64,000 nucleotides of DNA from Desulforegula conservatrix Mb1Pa (GCF_000426225.1 NZ_AUEY01000001.1:124001-188000); one strand, 5' to 3'; counted from the stretch's first letter, positions 10,001 through 18,434 are shown. Numbers and translations: made by a program. Notes: a model not told the origin generated them from the letters alone.

Positions 10001-10277
10001 AGCTGAAGATGGTGAGGTCGCCCTCGCGCTTCTTAAAGAAAATATTGAAGATATCGGAATAGTTCTAACAGATCTTGAAATGCCAAGAATGAATGGATTT
10101 GAATTTACACAAATAGTTAAAAATGATCCTAAGCTAAAACATCTCAAGGTTATTGCCCTTACATCCCTTGCTGGTGAGGATGATATGGCAAAGGGTAGAT
10201 CAGTGGGAATAGATGATTACCAGATCAAGCTGGACAGAGACAATCTTATGATTTCCATAAGACAGCATATCCTTTAA
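7005..10277 (+). CDS. cheA: hybrid chemotaxis histidine kinase CheA with two CheW-like domains and a C-terminal receiver
   Basis: CheA autophosphorylates in response to receptor signals and passes phosphate to receivers. The 1090 residues contain an HPt domain (phosphorylatable His50 in RAAHSIKGGAG) and a poorly conserved middle region with a Pro-rich linker (about 260-350). A dimerisation domain (about 360-440) and an HATPase domain follow (N-box LVRNSVDHG near 475, DDGKGID near 518, GRGVGMDVVK near 570). A first CheW-like domain (about 605-795) is split by an Arg/Asp/Glu-rich insertion (about 680-728). A second CheW-like domain spans about 820-950. A receiver domain (about 971-1090) has acceptor Asp1023 in LTDLEMP and conserved Lys1075. 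The start has GGAGG upstream. First gene of the che operon. Confidence 0.93.
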   Translation: MIFEDDETLRMYVEESLEHLSNIENDLLSIEESGEDINEELVNNVFRAAHSIKGGAGFMGLSKIKDISHNLENILGLIRSREMVPTPDIISILLKAFDKLKDLIVSVETSNDVDISEYVSALMRITEASVSDEEKESLSRELLICHPSTKAEIDASEFDILQCDKQGKYVYLVEYDLINDIHKKNTTPLEVINSLLKSGIIINSKIDFQAVGTLDDDLPMRIPFVVLFASIIEPDMVPILVNLDQCYVHTITKEMWESAPEYKSGMQSAPQKTSVQEPLWTPPAVKNIVSDAKSEAAEVQTMQIEPVPINEPVQMTPAASSRPVIQDNIPAYNQNSDDISTQDLLDEKNSEGKSAIAQQTSLRVNVNLLDTLMTLAGELVLTRNQLVQSISASNTRAIETSSQRIDMITSELQETIMRTRMQPISNVFNKFNRVVRDLSKDLGKQVQLTLEGKDVELDKTIIEAINDPLTHLVRNSVDHGIESTEIRQKTGKPVSGYIKLKAYHEAGQVNIEIEDDGKGIDGNEVASAAVRKGLITEQDASSMGIKEKINLIFLPGFSTAKTITDVSGRGVGMDVVKTNLDKLGGIIDIESNAGKGTNIRIKLPLTLAIIPSQIIAVGRERYAIPQVNLNELVRIPASQVKDRIEKVGTSEVVRLRGALLPLLNLSEVLGIQRIFIDPETGEEKQDRRQNIADRRSRQLLTGREETEEIPDDGIQRKRTRSDRRYRAESAINIAVVSAGSFKYGLVVDQLRDSEEIVVKPLGRHLKDCKGYAGATIMGDGKVALILDVASLAQMAELSVVNAAAAKSQEEALASEKEKHDKISLLLFRNTEEEQFAVPLSIVERIERIIANEIEDVGGKKVIQYRGGSLPLYELSQVANVKKLPERKQLEVIVFKLSGKEVGLMVTPPVDAVEVAVKVDESTLKQTGIIGSSIINSRTTLMVDIFDVVKSLNPDWFAEKKAETVRIHTGRKKILFAEDSAFFRNQVKRFIEDEGYEVISAEDGEVALALLKENIEDIGIVLTDLEMPRMNGFEFTQIVKNDPKLKHLKVIALTSLAGEDDMAKGRSVGIDDYQIKLDRDNLMISIRQHIL

Positions 10278-10310
10278 TAAATTATCTCAAATCCTTTTAA
10301 GGAGTGAGCT

Positions 10311-10766
10311 ATGGCCGAACCAAGAAAAACCGCAAAATCCATAGATGGCATGCTGGAACTGGCAACCTTCTATGTCGGAGACGCCCTTTGCGGAATCGAC
10401 ATTCTTAATATACAGGAAATAAACAAGCACACGGAAGTAACCATAGTGCCTCAATCCCCTGAGTATGTACGAGGTGTGCTTAACCTGAGGGGAAAAATCG
10501 TCACAATAATTGACCTTGGTAAAAAATTAGGTCTGGAACCCATAGTCAAAAGTAAAGACAACAGAAATATCATCGTTGAGTCCAATGAAGAGCAGATCGG
10601 GCTTTTTGTCGAATGCATCAGCGATGTTCTGACAGCGGATCCGACCAAGATAGAACCACCGCCATCCAATATAATTGGAACCCAGGGACGTTTTTTTACG
10701 GGAGTTTTCAAAACAGAAAACAAACTCATTGGAATCCTGGATATAGACAAAATCCTTACCGAATAA
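10311..10766 (+). CDS. cheW: chemotaxis coupling protein CheW
   Basis: CheW links receptors to CheA. The 151-residue protein is a single CheW domain. It begins its first strand at LELATFYVGDALCGIDILNIQEI and has the hallmark VRGVLNLRGKIVTIIDL (about 55-72). It ends with GILDIDKIL. A good AAGGAG site lies seven bases before the ATG, and the gene starts 33 bp after cheA. A dispersed repeat copy (10791-10904) separates it from cheB, which may weaken or terminate transcription between the two. Confidence 0.95.
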   Translation: MAEPRKTAKSIDGMLELATFYVGDALCGIDILNIQEINKHTEVTIVPQSPEYVRGVLNLRGKIVTIIDLGKKLGLEPIVKSKDNRNIIVESNEEQIGLFVECISDVLTADPTKIEPPPSNIIGTQGRFFTGVFKTENKLIGILDIDKILTE

Positions 10767-10790
10767 TTACGGATACTTAAACAAGACAAG

Positions 10791-10904
10791 GTCGCAAAAA
10801 GTCTGATTATCGTCATTCCGGTGAAGGCCGGAATCCGGAATCCGGAAATAACTGGAAATACAAAGTGACGGCTAAGCCCTTTTTGACTTTTTGAGAGACC
10901 ATCA
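10791..10904 (+). repeat. dispersed intergenic repeat family A, copy 1 (direct)
   Basis: The left end is GTCGCAAAAAGTC, followed by the palindromic ATTCCGG...CCGGAAT core. The right end is GACTTTTTGAGAGACCATCAA. It lies inside the chemotaxis operon between cheW and cheB. The right end runs into the possible cheB start region. Confidence 0.8.
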
Positions 10905-10923
10905 AATAAGAGAAAATACAGAA

Positions 10924-12084
10924 TTGAATATCCCTCGCAAATTAAGAGCAATGGTTGTGGACGACACCATCCTTTACAGGAAAGTGGTGAGCGATGTATT
11001 ATCCACGATACCTGACGTGGAAGTTGTGGGTACTGCCAGCAGTGGTAAAATTGCAATATCAAGATTACCAGTTTTAAAACCTGACTTCATTACTCTTGAT
11101 ATTGAAATGCCGGAATTAAATGGCATTGAGGTATTGAAATATCTTCAAAAAAATATGCCCGAAGTCGGAGCTGTCATGCTCAGCACCCTGACCCAAGAGG
11201 GAAGCGATATGACGATCAAAGCCCTTGAGTTGGGGGCATTTGATTTTATAGCAAAACCTCAGACAGGGACACTTCAGGAAAACACCAAATTTGTTCACGA
11301 TGCCCTTGCTCCGATGGTAAGAGCATTTAAACGCCAGCTCGAAATCAAATCCATATTAGGCAGAAAACCTGGCACTGAAAGATCTTTTCCAACAGCTCCG
11401 GCTACTGCCTTAAAATCCCAGCCCCAGGCGACAGGGAAAACACCTGCAAGCATAATGGACAGGATGAGCCGGATAGTAAAGCCTCATGCAGGTATTCCCT
11501 CTTCAGAACTCGTGGCAATTGGGATATCGACCGGCGGCCCGAATGCACTGGGAAGAATGATGCCTATGCTGCCAGCGGACATAGGAGTACCGATTTTAAT
11601 AGTTCAGCATATGCCGCCTTTATTTACCCAATCTTTGGCAAAAAGCCTTGACGCAAAATGCGCCATCAAGGTCAAAGAGGCGGCAGAAGGAGATATACTG
11701 ACTCCCGGAACAGCCTATATAGCTCCTGGTGGCAAGCAGATGAGAATTGCCGCTGCGCCGGACGGCAGAAACAGAATGATAAAGATAACGGACGATCCAC
11801 CGGAAAATAGTTGCAGACCATCAGCTGACTATCTGTTCAGATCTGTGGCAGAGCATTATATAGCCAGATCCACCGGAGTAATAATGACAGGGATGGGATC
11901 CGACGGAACCGCCGGACTTCGGTCTATGAAACAAAATGGATCAGTGATAATCGCCCAGAATGAGGCATCCTGCACAGTCTACGGTATGCCCAAGGAACCA
12001 ATTGAATCAGGAATTGCGGATATTGTGGCGCCCTTGGATGAAATTGCCGGGGAGATACTAAAAACTCTCAAACGGAATAAATAA
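10924..12084 (+). CDS. cheB: chemotaxis response regulator protein-glutamate methylesterase CheB
   Basis: CheB removes methyl groups from (and deamidates) receptor glutamines/glutamates, and is activated by CheA. An N-terminal receiver begins LRAMVVDDTILYRKV, with acceptor Asp in LDIEMPELNG. A linker of about 50 residues follows, then the methylesterase domain. Visible there are AIGISTGGPNALG (catalytic Ser), VQHMPP (catalytic His) and MTGMGSDGTAGL (catalytic Asp). Start choice is uncertain: a TTG at 10924 keeps the whole first strand and has weak purines upstream. A TTG at 10891 lies inside a repeat copy with no ribosome site, and an ATG at 10951 would clip the first beta strand. It is 11 bp from cheR. 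Confidence 0.92.
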   Translation: MNIPRKLRAMVVDDTILYRKVVSDVLSTIPDVEVVGTASSGKIAISRLPVLKPDFITLDIEMPELNGIEVLKYLQKNMPEVGAVMLSTLTQEGSDMTIKALELGAFDFIAKPQTGTLQENTKFVHDALAPMVRAFKRQLEIKSILGRKPGTERSFPTAPATALKSQPQATGKTPASIMDRMSRIVKPHAGIPSSELVAIGISTGGPNALGRMMPMLPADIGVPILIVQHMPPLFTQSLAKSLDAKCAIKVKEAAEGDILTPGTAYIAPGGKQMRIAAAPDGRNRMIKITDDPPENSCRPSADYLFRSVAEHYIARSTGVIMTGMGSDGTAGLRSMKQNGSVIIAQNEASCTVYGMPKEPIESGIADIVAPLDEIAGEILKTLKRNK

Positions 12085-12095
12085 GACGGGTAATA

Positions 12096-12950
12096 ATGAT
12101 AAAAGTAACTCCTGCAGAATTCACCCTTTTGGTGAAATATATTCATGACATTTCGGGAATTGCCCTGGATCCGGGCAAGGAGTATCTTATTGAAACCCGT
12201 CTTAGTCCGCTGCTTGAGCAACTCGGATGCAAATCCTATACGGAGCTGCACCAGAAAGCCAAGACAGATCCGCTTAAAGCCATAGAAAGAAAAATAATTG
12301 ACGGGATTTCCACAAACGAGACATATTTTTTCAGAGATAAATCTCCGTTTGACCTTCTTCAGTTCAAACTTCTACCTGATATTATCGACAGAAGAACAGA
12401 CGGAGGAAGAAAGCCAAGACAGGTGAATCTGAGAATCTGGTCAGCAGCAAGTTCCACGGGCCAGGAAATCTACAGCATTGCCATGATTATCAAGGAGCTT
12501 GGCCTTGACCCTAAAAATTACAATATAACTCTCATAGGTACGGATATATCCGATGCTGTAATAGCCCAGGCAAGTTATGGAAAATATAATAAATTTGAAG
12601 CGACACGGGGACTTTCCCAGGGCTTTTTAAACAAATACTTCAATCAGGATGGCGAATGCTGGAGGATAAAGGATGAAGTCAGGGCTATGGCGCAATTCAG
12701 AAAAATCAATCTGATGGAATCTTTTGCAGCCCTCGGCAAATTCGATATTATTTTCTGTAGAAATGTTGCCATATATTTTTCACCAGAGACAAGAAAAAAT
12801 CTGTATCAAAAACTATGCGGGGCATTGGAGCCGGATGGGTATCTTATTATAGGCTCAACTGAATCCCTTTCCAATGACACAACACTTTTCAAGCCGCAGA
12901 AATATCTTAACTCTATTTTCTACCAGAGAAGCGATTACTCTCCCAAGTAA
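12096..12950 (+). CDS. cheR: chemotaxis protein methyltransferase CheR
   Basis: CheR transfers methyl groups from S-adenosylmethionine to receptor glutamates. The 284-residue protein has the short helical N-terminal domain, including KIIDGISTNETYFFRD (residues 66-81). The catalytic domain shows LRIWSAASSTGQEIYSIAM (the variant of GCSTGEEPYS, SAM binding). It continues with TLIGTDISDAVIAQA, FDIIFCRNVAIYF and YLIIGSTESL. It lies directly behind cheB in the same operon and before the HEAT-REC gene. SAM recycling is served by ahcY elsewhere in the window. Confidence 0.94.
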   Translation: MIKVTPAEFTLLVKYIHDISGIALDPGKEYLIETRLSPLLEQLGCKSYTELHQKAKTDPLKAIERKIIDGISTNETYFFRDKSPFDLLQFKLLPDIIDRRTDGGRKPRQVNLRIWSAASSTGQEIYSIAMIIKELGLDPKNYNITLIGTDISDAVIAQASYGKYNKFEATRGLSQGFLNKYFNQDGECWRIKDEVRAMAQFRKINLMESFAALGKFDIIFCRNVAIYFSPETRKNLYQKLCGALEPDGYLIIGSTESLSNDTTLFKPQKYLNSIFYQRSDYSPK

Positions 12951-12979
12951 TTTAAAATAATTTTATATCAAGAGGTTGT

Positions 12980-14644
12980 ATGACCATCAAAGAATCTGAT
13001 TTCATATCGGAATTACAGTTTTGCATATCAGAAAACGATCTTATCAAGGCAAAGGCTCTTTTGCAGTTTTTTTCTGAAATTTCGCCCAAAGGACAAATCA
13101 GATCCCTATTCGAGATAAGCAAGGTACAGGATAAGGTTGCTCTTTACCTTCTGGCCTTTGTTAACGAGCAGCCAATATCTGATGAAAATATACAGGCCAA
13201 GTTGTATGAACTTTTGATAGACAAAGCATGTAACGCCCATGACACGATAATTGAACTGATTCAGATCCAGCAGCTAAAAAAACGAAATATTCTTATCAGG
13301 ATATCCGGGGAGCTCCAGATCAAAAAGGCTCTTCCTATACTGATCGACCTTCTGCTCAAGGAAACAGACGTTGAAGTGCTGAAGGAAATAATCAAGGCAC
13401 TCAGCTCTTACGGCGCAAGTTCAGGTATAAGGGCAATAGCTGACTTTATTTATTATGGTAATGAGGAACTGAAGCAGGAAGCGATATTCGCACTTGCTGA
13501 AATTGGTGGCCCTGCGGCAATTCATCAGCTTGCAGAAGCAATTCGTGGAGACAGCCCGACTGACAAACTCATTATCGAAGCTCTCGCTGAAATCCAGGAC
13601 AAACTTGCCATAAGCAAACTCTGCTCTCTTATGAGCTCTCATTTCACGAGCATAAGAAACTGGGCCATTGACCATCTTGTTGACATAGGTGCAAAAGCTG
13701 TCCCAGAAGTCATAGAAAGCCTTAATATCAACGATGAGGACACAGTAATTCATACCCTTCATGTTCTTGGAAGCATTGGAGACAAGTCAGCTATACCAGC
13801 TGTCGTAAAACTTTTAGCGACCAGACCAGAAAATGCAAACATAAGATTCACGGCGTATGAAGCTCTGGAAAAAATGCCTTCCACCAAATCAGCCATAAGT
13901 CTTGCAGTCGGCCTTGAAGATACCGAAGAGCATGTACGTCTGGCAGCTGCCAGGGCAATAAATAAAAACATGTCACCTGTTCTGGCTGCCGGTCTGAAAA
14001 ATATGATATCTCCGTCAAATCCACTTGCCGAAACAATTGCTGCAACGCTTCTTGATGCAGAGGCGGACAATATTTTTGACAGCATAATAGAACATGAATA
14101 TTTTTCAAAATTTGCGGTTAATTATGTAACCCAGAAAACCCATCCCGAAGCCAAGAAAAAATATGCCGAAAAATTCAAGGCAAAAGGACTTGATTCTTTC
14201 GCAAATATGATTGAGCAGACAATATCCGAAGTCCAAGCAGAAGGAGCTATCAAAGTTTATGCTGTGGACGACTCAAAGATGATGCTCAGACTTTATATGA
14301 AAAAAATCCACAAACTTGGATATGAGGTTAAAATCTTTGAATTCCCGGCTGACGCAATCAAGGAAATAAAAAAGTCCAAGCCAGACCTTGTGATTACGGA
14401 TCTGAACATGCCTGGAATAAATGGCCTTGAAATGACAAGAATTATCAGGGAGAAATATACAAAAGACCAGCTTCCTGTTCTCATGATTACAACCCAGAGC
14501 GATTTTGTCGGAACCAAGAGTTCAAGAAATGATGCCAAGGTTGATAATGAAACCATCATGCAAACTGGCGTAAATATGATAATGCATAAGCCTTTTGATG
14601 ATGATCAGTTTGATACCAATGTCAAAAAACTCATCAAACAATAA
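12980..14644 (+). CDS. HEAT-repeat protein with C-terminal receiver domain
   Basis: The 554-residue protein has an N-terminal helical region. A run of HEAT-type helical repeats follows (about 110-390), with recurring patterns such as ALPILIDLLLKE, GIRAIADFI, EEHVRLAAARAI and DKSAIPAVVKLLA. A receiver domain lies at about 425-554: acidic pair VDDSK, acceptor Asp in ITDLNMPGING, and the conserved Lys in MHKPFDD. It shares the che operon, starting 29 bp after cheR with AGAGG upstream. HEAT repeats are usually protein-binding scaffolds. I infer that CheA phosphorylates the receiver and so controls a HEAT-mediated interaction, standing in for a stand-alone CheY. The partner is unknown. Confidence 0.85.
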   Translation: MTIKESDFISELQFCISENDLIKAKALLQFFSEISPKGQIRSLFEISKVQDKVALYLLAFVNEQPISDENIQAKLYELLIDKACNAHDTIIELIQIQQLKKRNILIRISGELQIKKALPILIDLLLKETDVEVLKEIIKALSSYGASSGIRAIADFIYYGNEELKQEAIFALAEIGGPAAIHQLAEAIRGDSPTDKLIIEALAEIQDKLAISKLCSLMSSHFTSIRNWAIDHLVDIGAKAVPEVIESLNINDEDTVIHTLHVLGSIGDKSAIPAVVKLLATRPENANIRFTAYEALEKMPSTKSAISLAVGLEDTEEHVRLAAARAINKNMSPVLAAGLKNMISPSNPLAETIAATLLDAEADNIFDSIIEHEYFSKFAVNYVTQKTHPEAKKKYAEKFKAKGLDSFANMIEQTISEVQAEGAIKVYAVDDSKMMLRLYMKKIHKLGYEVKIFEFPADAIKEIKKSKPDLVITDLNMPGINGLEMTRIIREKYTKDQLPVLMITTQSDFVGTKSSRNDAKVDNETIMQTGVNMIMHKPFDDDQFDTNVKKLIKQ

Positions 14645-14786
14645 AGGCTATTTTTTTCTTGGAGATCTGACCGAATTGGTTTAATAGCCAGACAATTTCC
14701 CAAAATTCAGGCATCTGTTTTTGGGCCTTGTTTTATATGGCGCGCTGAATGGATTTAAAATATTTTTAAATAGTGGCAGGGAAGCG

Positions 14787-15245
14787 ATGATAAGAAAGGC
14801 TGAAATAAAAGATATAAAAAAGATTTATAATCTTCTTAAATTTTTTGGTGACAAGGGAGAGTTGCTTCCTCGTCCCCTCACCCAGCTTTATGAGCAGGTC
14901 AGGGATTTTTCTGTATTTGAAGATCAGGAGACAGGCGAGATACTCGGCTGCTGCGCTCTCCAGATATGCTGGGAGGATCTTGCTGAAATAAGATCTCTTG
15001 CCGTGGATGAAAAAAGCCAGAAGAAGAAAATAGGATCAGTGCTCGTCAACAATGCCCTTGATGAAGCTATTGCACTGGGCATGCATAAAATATTCACCCT
15101 TACATACAAGCCTGATTTTTTTAAAAAATTCGATTTCAGAATCACCGACAAATCAGAACTGCCCCTCAAAATATGGTCAGACTGCATTTTATGCGTAAAA
15201 TTCCCGGACTGTGATGAAACTGCAATGATTAAAAACCTACAGTAA
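14787..15245 (+). CDS. GNAT N-acetyltransferase, ArgA-like (short N-acetylglutamate synthase type)
   Basis: The 152-residue single GNAT domain begins MIRKAEIKDIKKIYNLLKFF. It has GELLPRPLTQLYEQVRDF, then CALQICWEDLAEIRSLAVDE and the acetyl-CoA loop KKKIGSVLVN. This pattern matches the short N-acetylglutamate synthases found in bacteria that lack the long ArgA. Its product would be the first arginine intermediate, but function is inferred by resemblance. The ATG at 14787 follows CAGGGAAG. An upstream in-frame ATG at 14721 adds residues with no family match, so I rejected it. It is not obviously part of an arginine operon. Confidence 0.72.
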   Translation: MIRKAEIKDIKKIYNLLKFFGDKGELLPRPLTQLYEQVRDFSVFEDQETGEILGCCALQICWEDLAEIRSLAVDEKSQKKKIGSVLVNNALDEAIALGMHKIFTLTYKPDFFKKFDFRITDKSELPLKIWSDCILCVKFPDCDETAMIKNLQ

Positions 15246-15381
15246 AACATTTTTTCCGTATGAATCTGCCTCATTTCAGCTTAACTTTTTTAAAATACGA
15301 TGATGAAAGCTAATGTCAGATAATTATCATTATCGGACATTAGCTTTCCTGACAATCCAACCGGACAAGCACCATCATTTT

Positions 15382-16449
15382 TTAATCCTTTCCGTACACC
15401 AGACTGACTGAAATCGGAGGATACTTCCACACTCCGGGTTTGGGCATAATCTGTTCGGCTCCGACAGTTATCCAGTACGAATCAGGCTTTATCTCCCTGA
15501 GCTTCCCGTCATCCGGAACCCTGGCGTGGTTGGTGTGAATATAATGAATCTGGAATATGAAAACTCCGTCTGCGCCATCTCTGTCAATCTGATAATTTTT
15601 TCTGAATGTTGTGACTGATATACTGTTTTCTTCTGCGAGTCTGTTAACCTCTTCCCTGTTAAGCTTGACAAGAATACTTTTTGCAACCCCGCGCTCGGAA
15701 AATCTCATCACAGCCCTTGACTCACAGCTCCCCACAAAGACGGTTGATATACATGGGATTTTCCTGAGATACTGGGCAGCGACTATGGCAGCGCTTCTTC
15801 TCCCTCCGACCATGAATGGAAGACCATAAAACTCAAAGAATTTTTTCTGCATATCTTCCGCGTACTTGTCACCTTTTTCATAAAGATCTTTTGAAATATA
15901 CCTGAGAGTTTTTCCGAGATCTTCGGCAGCATCCGCAATAGGCCAGTCAACTTTAACATGAAAATGACTTACGGAATATCTGTCCCTCGCCCTGCTGGCA
16001 GGATCTCTTTGAATTAAAAGCGCAAAGTCCACTGGAAGAAGCCTTTTAATTGTGTCTGTAAAATAAACTGAATCCAGATATTTGTAGGTACGATCAAAAT
16101 TCTCGTCCAAAGATACCGCGTCTGTTTTAAGAAGGTTAACTTTGGTTGTTTTATTATCATCAAAAAAACGGATATATTTTTTATGTATGGACGGAATGGT
16201 GTCTTCCACAAAAATCACAAGAAAAACTTTCTGACATTCATGCTCTAGGGCCGGTATTCTAGCTTTTGGCTTCATTTCCCTTCTTTCCACAAAAGGATAA
16301 GGGATGTTCTTTAATTTAAAATTCAAGTATGAATCAACAAGGCCATAATCCAGCACGACCTGCTCAAGATCGTCCCTAAGCAATTCATAATATGAACGCC
16401 TGAGCCTGTTGGCATAACTTAATTCTTCCCTGAAGCTCCAGAATGTCAA
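15382..16449 (-). CDS. conserved-looking hypothetical protein, 355 aa
   Basis: I do not recognise this family. The protein is soluble-looking, with no signal peptide or membrane segment. It starts MTFWSFREELSYANRLRRSY and has a basic/aromatic N-terminal third (FVERREMKPKARIPALEHE). A possible mixed alpha/beta core includes QKVFLVIFVEDTIPSIHKKY, then VDFALLIQRDPASRARDRYS and FYGLPFMVGGRRSAAIVAAQ. The C-terminus contains KYPPISVSLVYG. No catalytic motif was identified. The stop faces the GNAT gene convergently; a 308-bp gap separates the start from pgk. Coding quality looks real (long, uninterrupted, no repeats). Confidence is for it being a gene. Confidence 0.7.
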   Translation of the reverse strand: MTFWSFREELSYANRLRRSYYELLRDDLEQVVLDYGLVDSYLNFKLKNIPYPFVERREMKPKARIPALEHECQKVFLVIFVEDTIPSIHKKYIRFFDDNKTTKVNLLKTDAVSLDENFDRTYKYLDSVYFTDTIKRLLPVDFALLIQRDPASRARDRYSVSHFHVKVDWPIADAAEDLGKTLRYISKDLYEKGDKYAEDMQKKFFEFYGLPFMVGGRRSAAIVAAQYLRKIPCISTVFVGSCESRAVMRFSERGVAKSILVKLNREEVNRLAEENSISVTTFRKNYQIDRDGADGVFIFQIHYIHTNHARVPDDGKLREIKPDSYWITVGAEQIMPKPGVWKYPPISVSLVYGKD

Positions 16450-16757
16450 GCAGGTTTTCCTTTCAAAAGTAGCAGTGTCAAATCAATTACCGGAGAAGAG
16501 GGTTTCCGGTTTGCAACGCACAAAAGGATAAAAAAGGGGACTTTCAGATTTAACTGATAGCATTAGTCGCTTAATTCGTCAATGCACTGAGTATGAAGAG
16601 CTCACATTTACTTATTTTTTAACTGGTAAAAAATCACGGGTCAGAAAGAACTCTTAAAAAACAAAAAGAAACATCAAAGGGGATTAAAGAGCGCGTATGA
16701 AATATTTAAGAAGCCATAAGCTAAAAGTTCATGGCTTCTTTTGAACAAAGCATGGGG
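16450..16757. other. intergenic region without a gene
   Basis: The 308-bp gap lies between the hypothetical gene's start and the end of pgk. It contains the pgk-proximal hairpin at 16709-16740 and a small A/T palindrome near 16615-16635. No coding sequence or recognisable regulatory motif was found. Confidence 0.5.
16709..16740 (-). terminator. hairpin downstream of pgk
   Basis: Perfect 10-bp stem AAGAAGCCAT / ATGGCTTCTT, loop of 12 nt, just past the pgk stop codon. The T-tract is weak on the pgk strand and slightly better on the other. Confidence 0.6.
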
Positions 16758-17948
16758 CTATTTTTTCTCTGATTCCTCAAGAGCTGCGACAGCAGGAAGA
16801 ACCTTGCCTTCAAGGAGATAAAGGAAAGCACCGCCGCCGGTTGAGATATAGGTAATTCTTTCGGTTTCACCAGTCTTGTGGATTGCAACGTCAGTGTCAC
16901 CACCGCCGACAATGGTCATTGCGTAGCAGTTTGCGATATCGTGGGCCAGAGAAATAGTTCCTCTGCTGAAGGCGTCAATCTCGAAAACACCCATCGGGCC
17001 GTTCCAGAGTACGGTTTTGGCGTCATATAGAACTTCCTGGAAAAGCCTCGATGTTGCGGGGCCGATATCGAGTATCATCCAATCGCTTGGAATTTCCTGA
17101 ATTGGAACAACCTTAGTTTCGGCCTTTTGATTGATTTCACGGGCAACAACAGCATCGACAGGCAAATAAAATTTGATTTTCTTTTCTTTTGCAGCTTTTA
17201 CTATTTTCAAGGCAGTTTCAAAAAGATCCGGCTCAACCATTGAATTACCTACTTCTACGCCCTGGGCAGCAAGAAAAGTACTTGCCATGGCCCCACCAAT
17301 CATTATCTTATCCACGTTCAGAAGCAGATTCTCAAGAGCCTCGAGCTTGCTCGAAACCTTTGATCCACCAACTATTGCGACAAGAGGACGCTGGGGATCC
17401 TGCATCGCTTTTTTGAAATAGGTAAGCTCTTTTTGAAGAAGAAATCCGGCTGCTGATTCAGGGGCATACTTGGTGATTGATGACACAGACGCATGCTCAC
17501 GATGACACACGGCAAAAGCATTATTTATATATACATCACAGTAAGATGCGAGCTCTTTAGCAAAATCGTCATTATTTTTCTGCTCGCCTGGATTGAATCT
17601 GAGATTTTCAAGGAGAATGATATCCTGGGCCTTCATTTCCTCGACCATCTTCTTTACTTCAGGGCCAATGCAGTCAGGTGCGAGCTTGACTTCTTTACCT
17701 ATCAGCCTTGCAAGCCTTTTTGCGACAGGCTTCATGCAAAGTTCAGGAACGACTTTCCCGCCCGGACGCCCCATATGCGACGCTACGATTATCCTTGCAT
17801 CATGATCCAGAGCGTACTGAATAGTTGGAAGAACAGCTCTTATGCGGATATCATCAGTAATATTCTGTTCTTCATCCATGGGAACATTCATGTCCACACG
17901 AATAAAAACCCTTTTCCCACTTATATCCAGATCCTTAATCGACTTCAT
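16758..17948 (-). CDS. pgk: phosphoglycerate kinase
   Basis: The enzyme interconverts 1,3-bisphosphoglycerate + ADP and 3-phosphoglycerate + ATP. The 396-residue length is typical. It has the N-terminal substrate motif [15 protein letters not shown], then [21 protein letters not shown] and [13 protein letters not shown]. It continues with [19 protein letters not shown] and the nucleotide loop GGGDTDVAI, ending in [19 protein letters not shown]. The ATG at 17948 has GGGGGAG upstream. It follows the small Cys protein, radC, gpsA and gyrA on the same strand but is separated by a 198-bp gap with a repeat copy, so it may have its own promoter. Confidence 0.97.
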   Translation of the reverse strand: MKSIKDLDISGKRVFIRVDMNVPMDEEQNITDDIRIRAVLPTIQYALDHDARIIVASHMGRPGGKVVPELCMKPVAKRLARLIGKEVKLAPDCIGPEVKKMVEEMKAQDIILLENLRFNPGEQKNNDDFAKELASYCDVYINNAFAVCHREHASVSSITKYAPESAAGFLLQKELTYFKKAMQDPQRPLVAIVGGSKVSSKLEALENLLLNVDKIMIGGAMASTFLAAQGVEVGNSMVEPDLFETALKIVKAAKEKKIKFYLPVDAVVAREINQKAETKVVPIQEIPSDWMILDIGPATSRLFQEVLYDAKTVLWNGPMGVFEIDAFSRGTISLAHDIANCYAMTIVGGGDTDVAIHKTGETERITYISTGGGAFLYLLEGKVLPAVAALEESEKK

Positions 17949-18064
17949 TTGACTCCCCCATATCTATAATAATTAAAAACTATTTTTGTAACTATTCAGC
18001 ATTTTGGAGATTTTTGCCTCAAAACAAATATAAGTTTAAAAATCAAGCAGATCTCACCAAACAT

Positions 18065-18111
18065 TAAAGTTTTTGCTGAGCTTTTTTCGAAAAGCGACCT
18101 GCCGGAGGCAC
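18065..18111 (+). repeat. dispersed repeat family B, copy 1
   Basis: A 47-nt unit, roughly TAAAGTTTTTGC then GAGCTTTTTTCGAAAAGC then GACCTGCCGGAGGCAC. A closely matching copy lies at 31857-31903. The middle part can fold as a GCTTTT/AAAAGC hairpin. It is in the gap upstream of pgk. Confidence 0.7.
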
Positions 18112-18146
18112 AAAATAAACACAGACAAACATTAGTAAATAGCCGC

Positions 18147-18413
18147 CTATTTTTTGCTGTTTGTGCTAAGTGTTTTCTTTTTTGACCATCTCTCAAAAAA
18201 ACCTATCTTACCTGACCCGTAATTTCTATCCAGAACCTCTTCCTGGACAAAATCCCCCATAGAACCTTCAAGTGCCGATCTCAGACATTCGGTTCTGAGA
18301 TCGCATTCAAGACGACACGAATCAGGAGAAATCCTGAGACCGTCATCTCCCATGGGAAATACTGATTCAAGATTCCCGTAGCAGGATGGTTTTTTCTCTT
18401 TTTCTGAATCCAT
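18147..18413 (-). CDS. small cysteine-containing hypothetical protein
   Basis: The 88-residue protein has four cysteines: C11, C33, C37 and C43. The last three form C-x3-C-x5-C within CRLECDLRTECLRSAL, which could bind a metal or cluster. The C-terminus is basic (FFERWSKKKTL). No signal peptide or membrane helix. I do not recognise a named family. I prefer the ATG at 18413 to a TTG six bases upstream. It lies 21 bp after the radC stop on the same strand and probably belongs to the gpsA-radC transcript. Confidence 0.6.
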   Translation of the reverse strand: MDSEKEKKPSCYGNLESVFPMGDDGLRISPDSCRLECDLRTECLRSALEGSMGDFVQEEVLDRNYGSGKIGFFERWSKKKTLSTNSKK

Positions 18414-18434
18414 ACTCAATACTATAAATAATAA

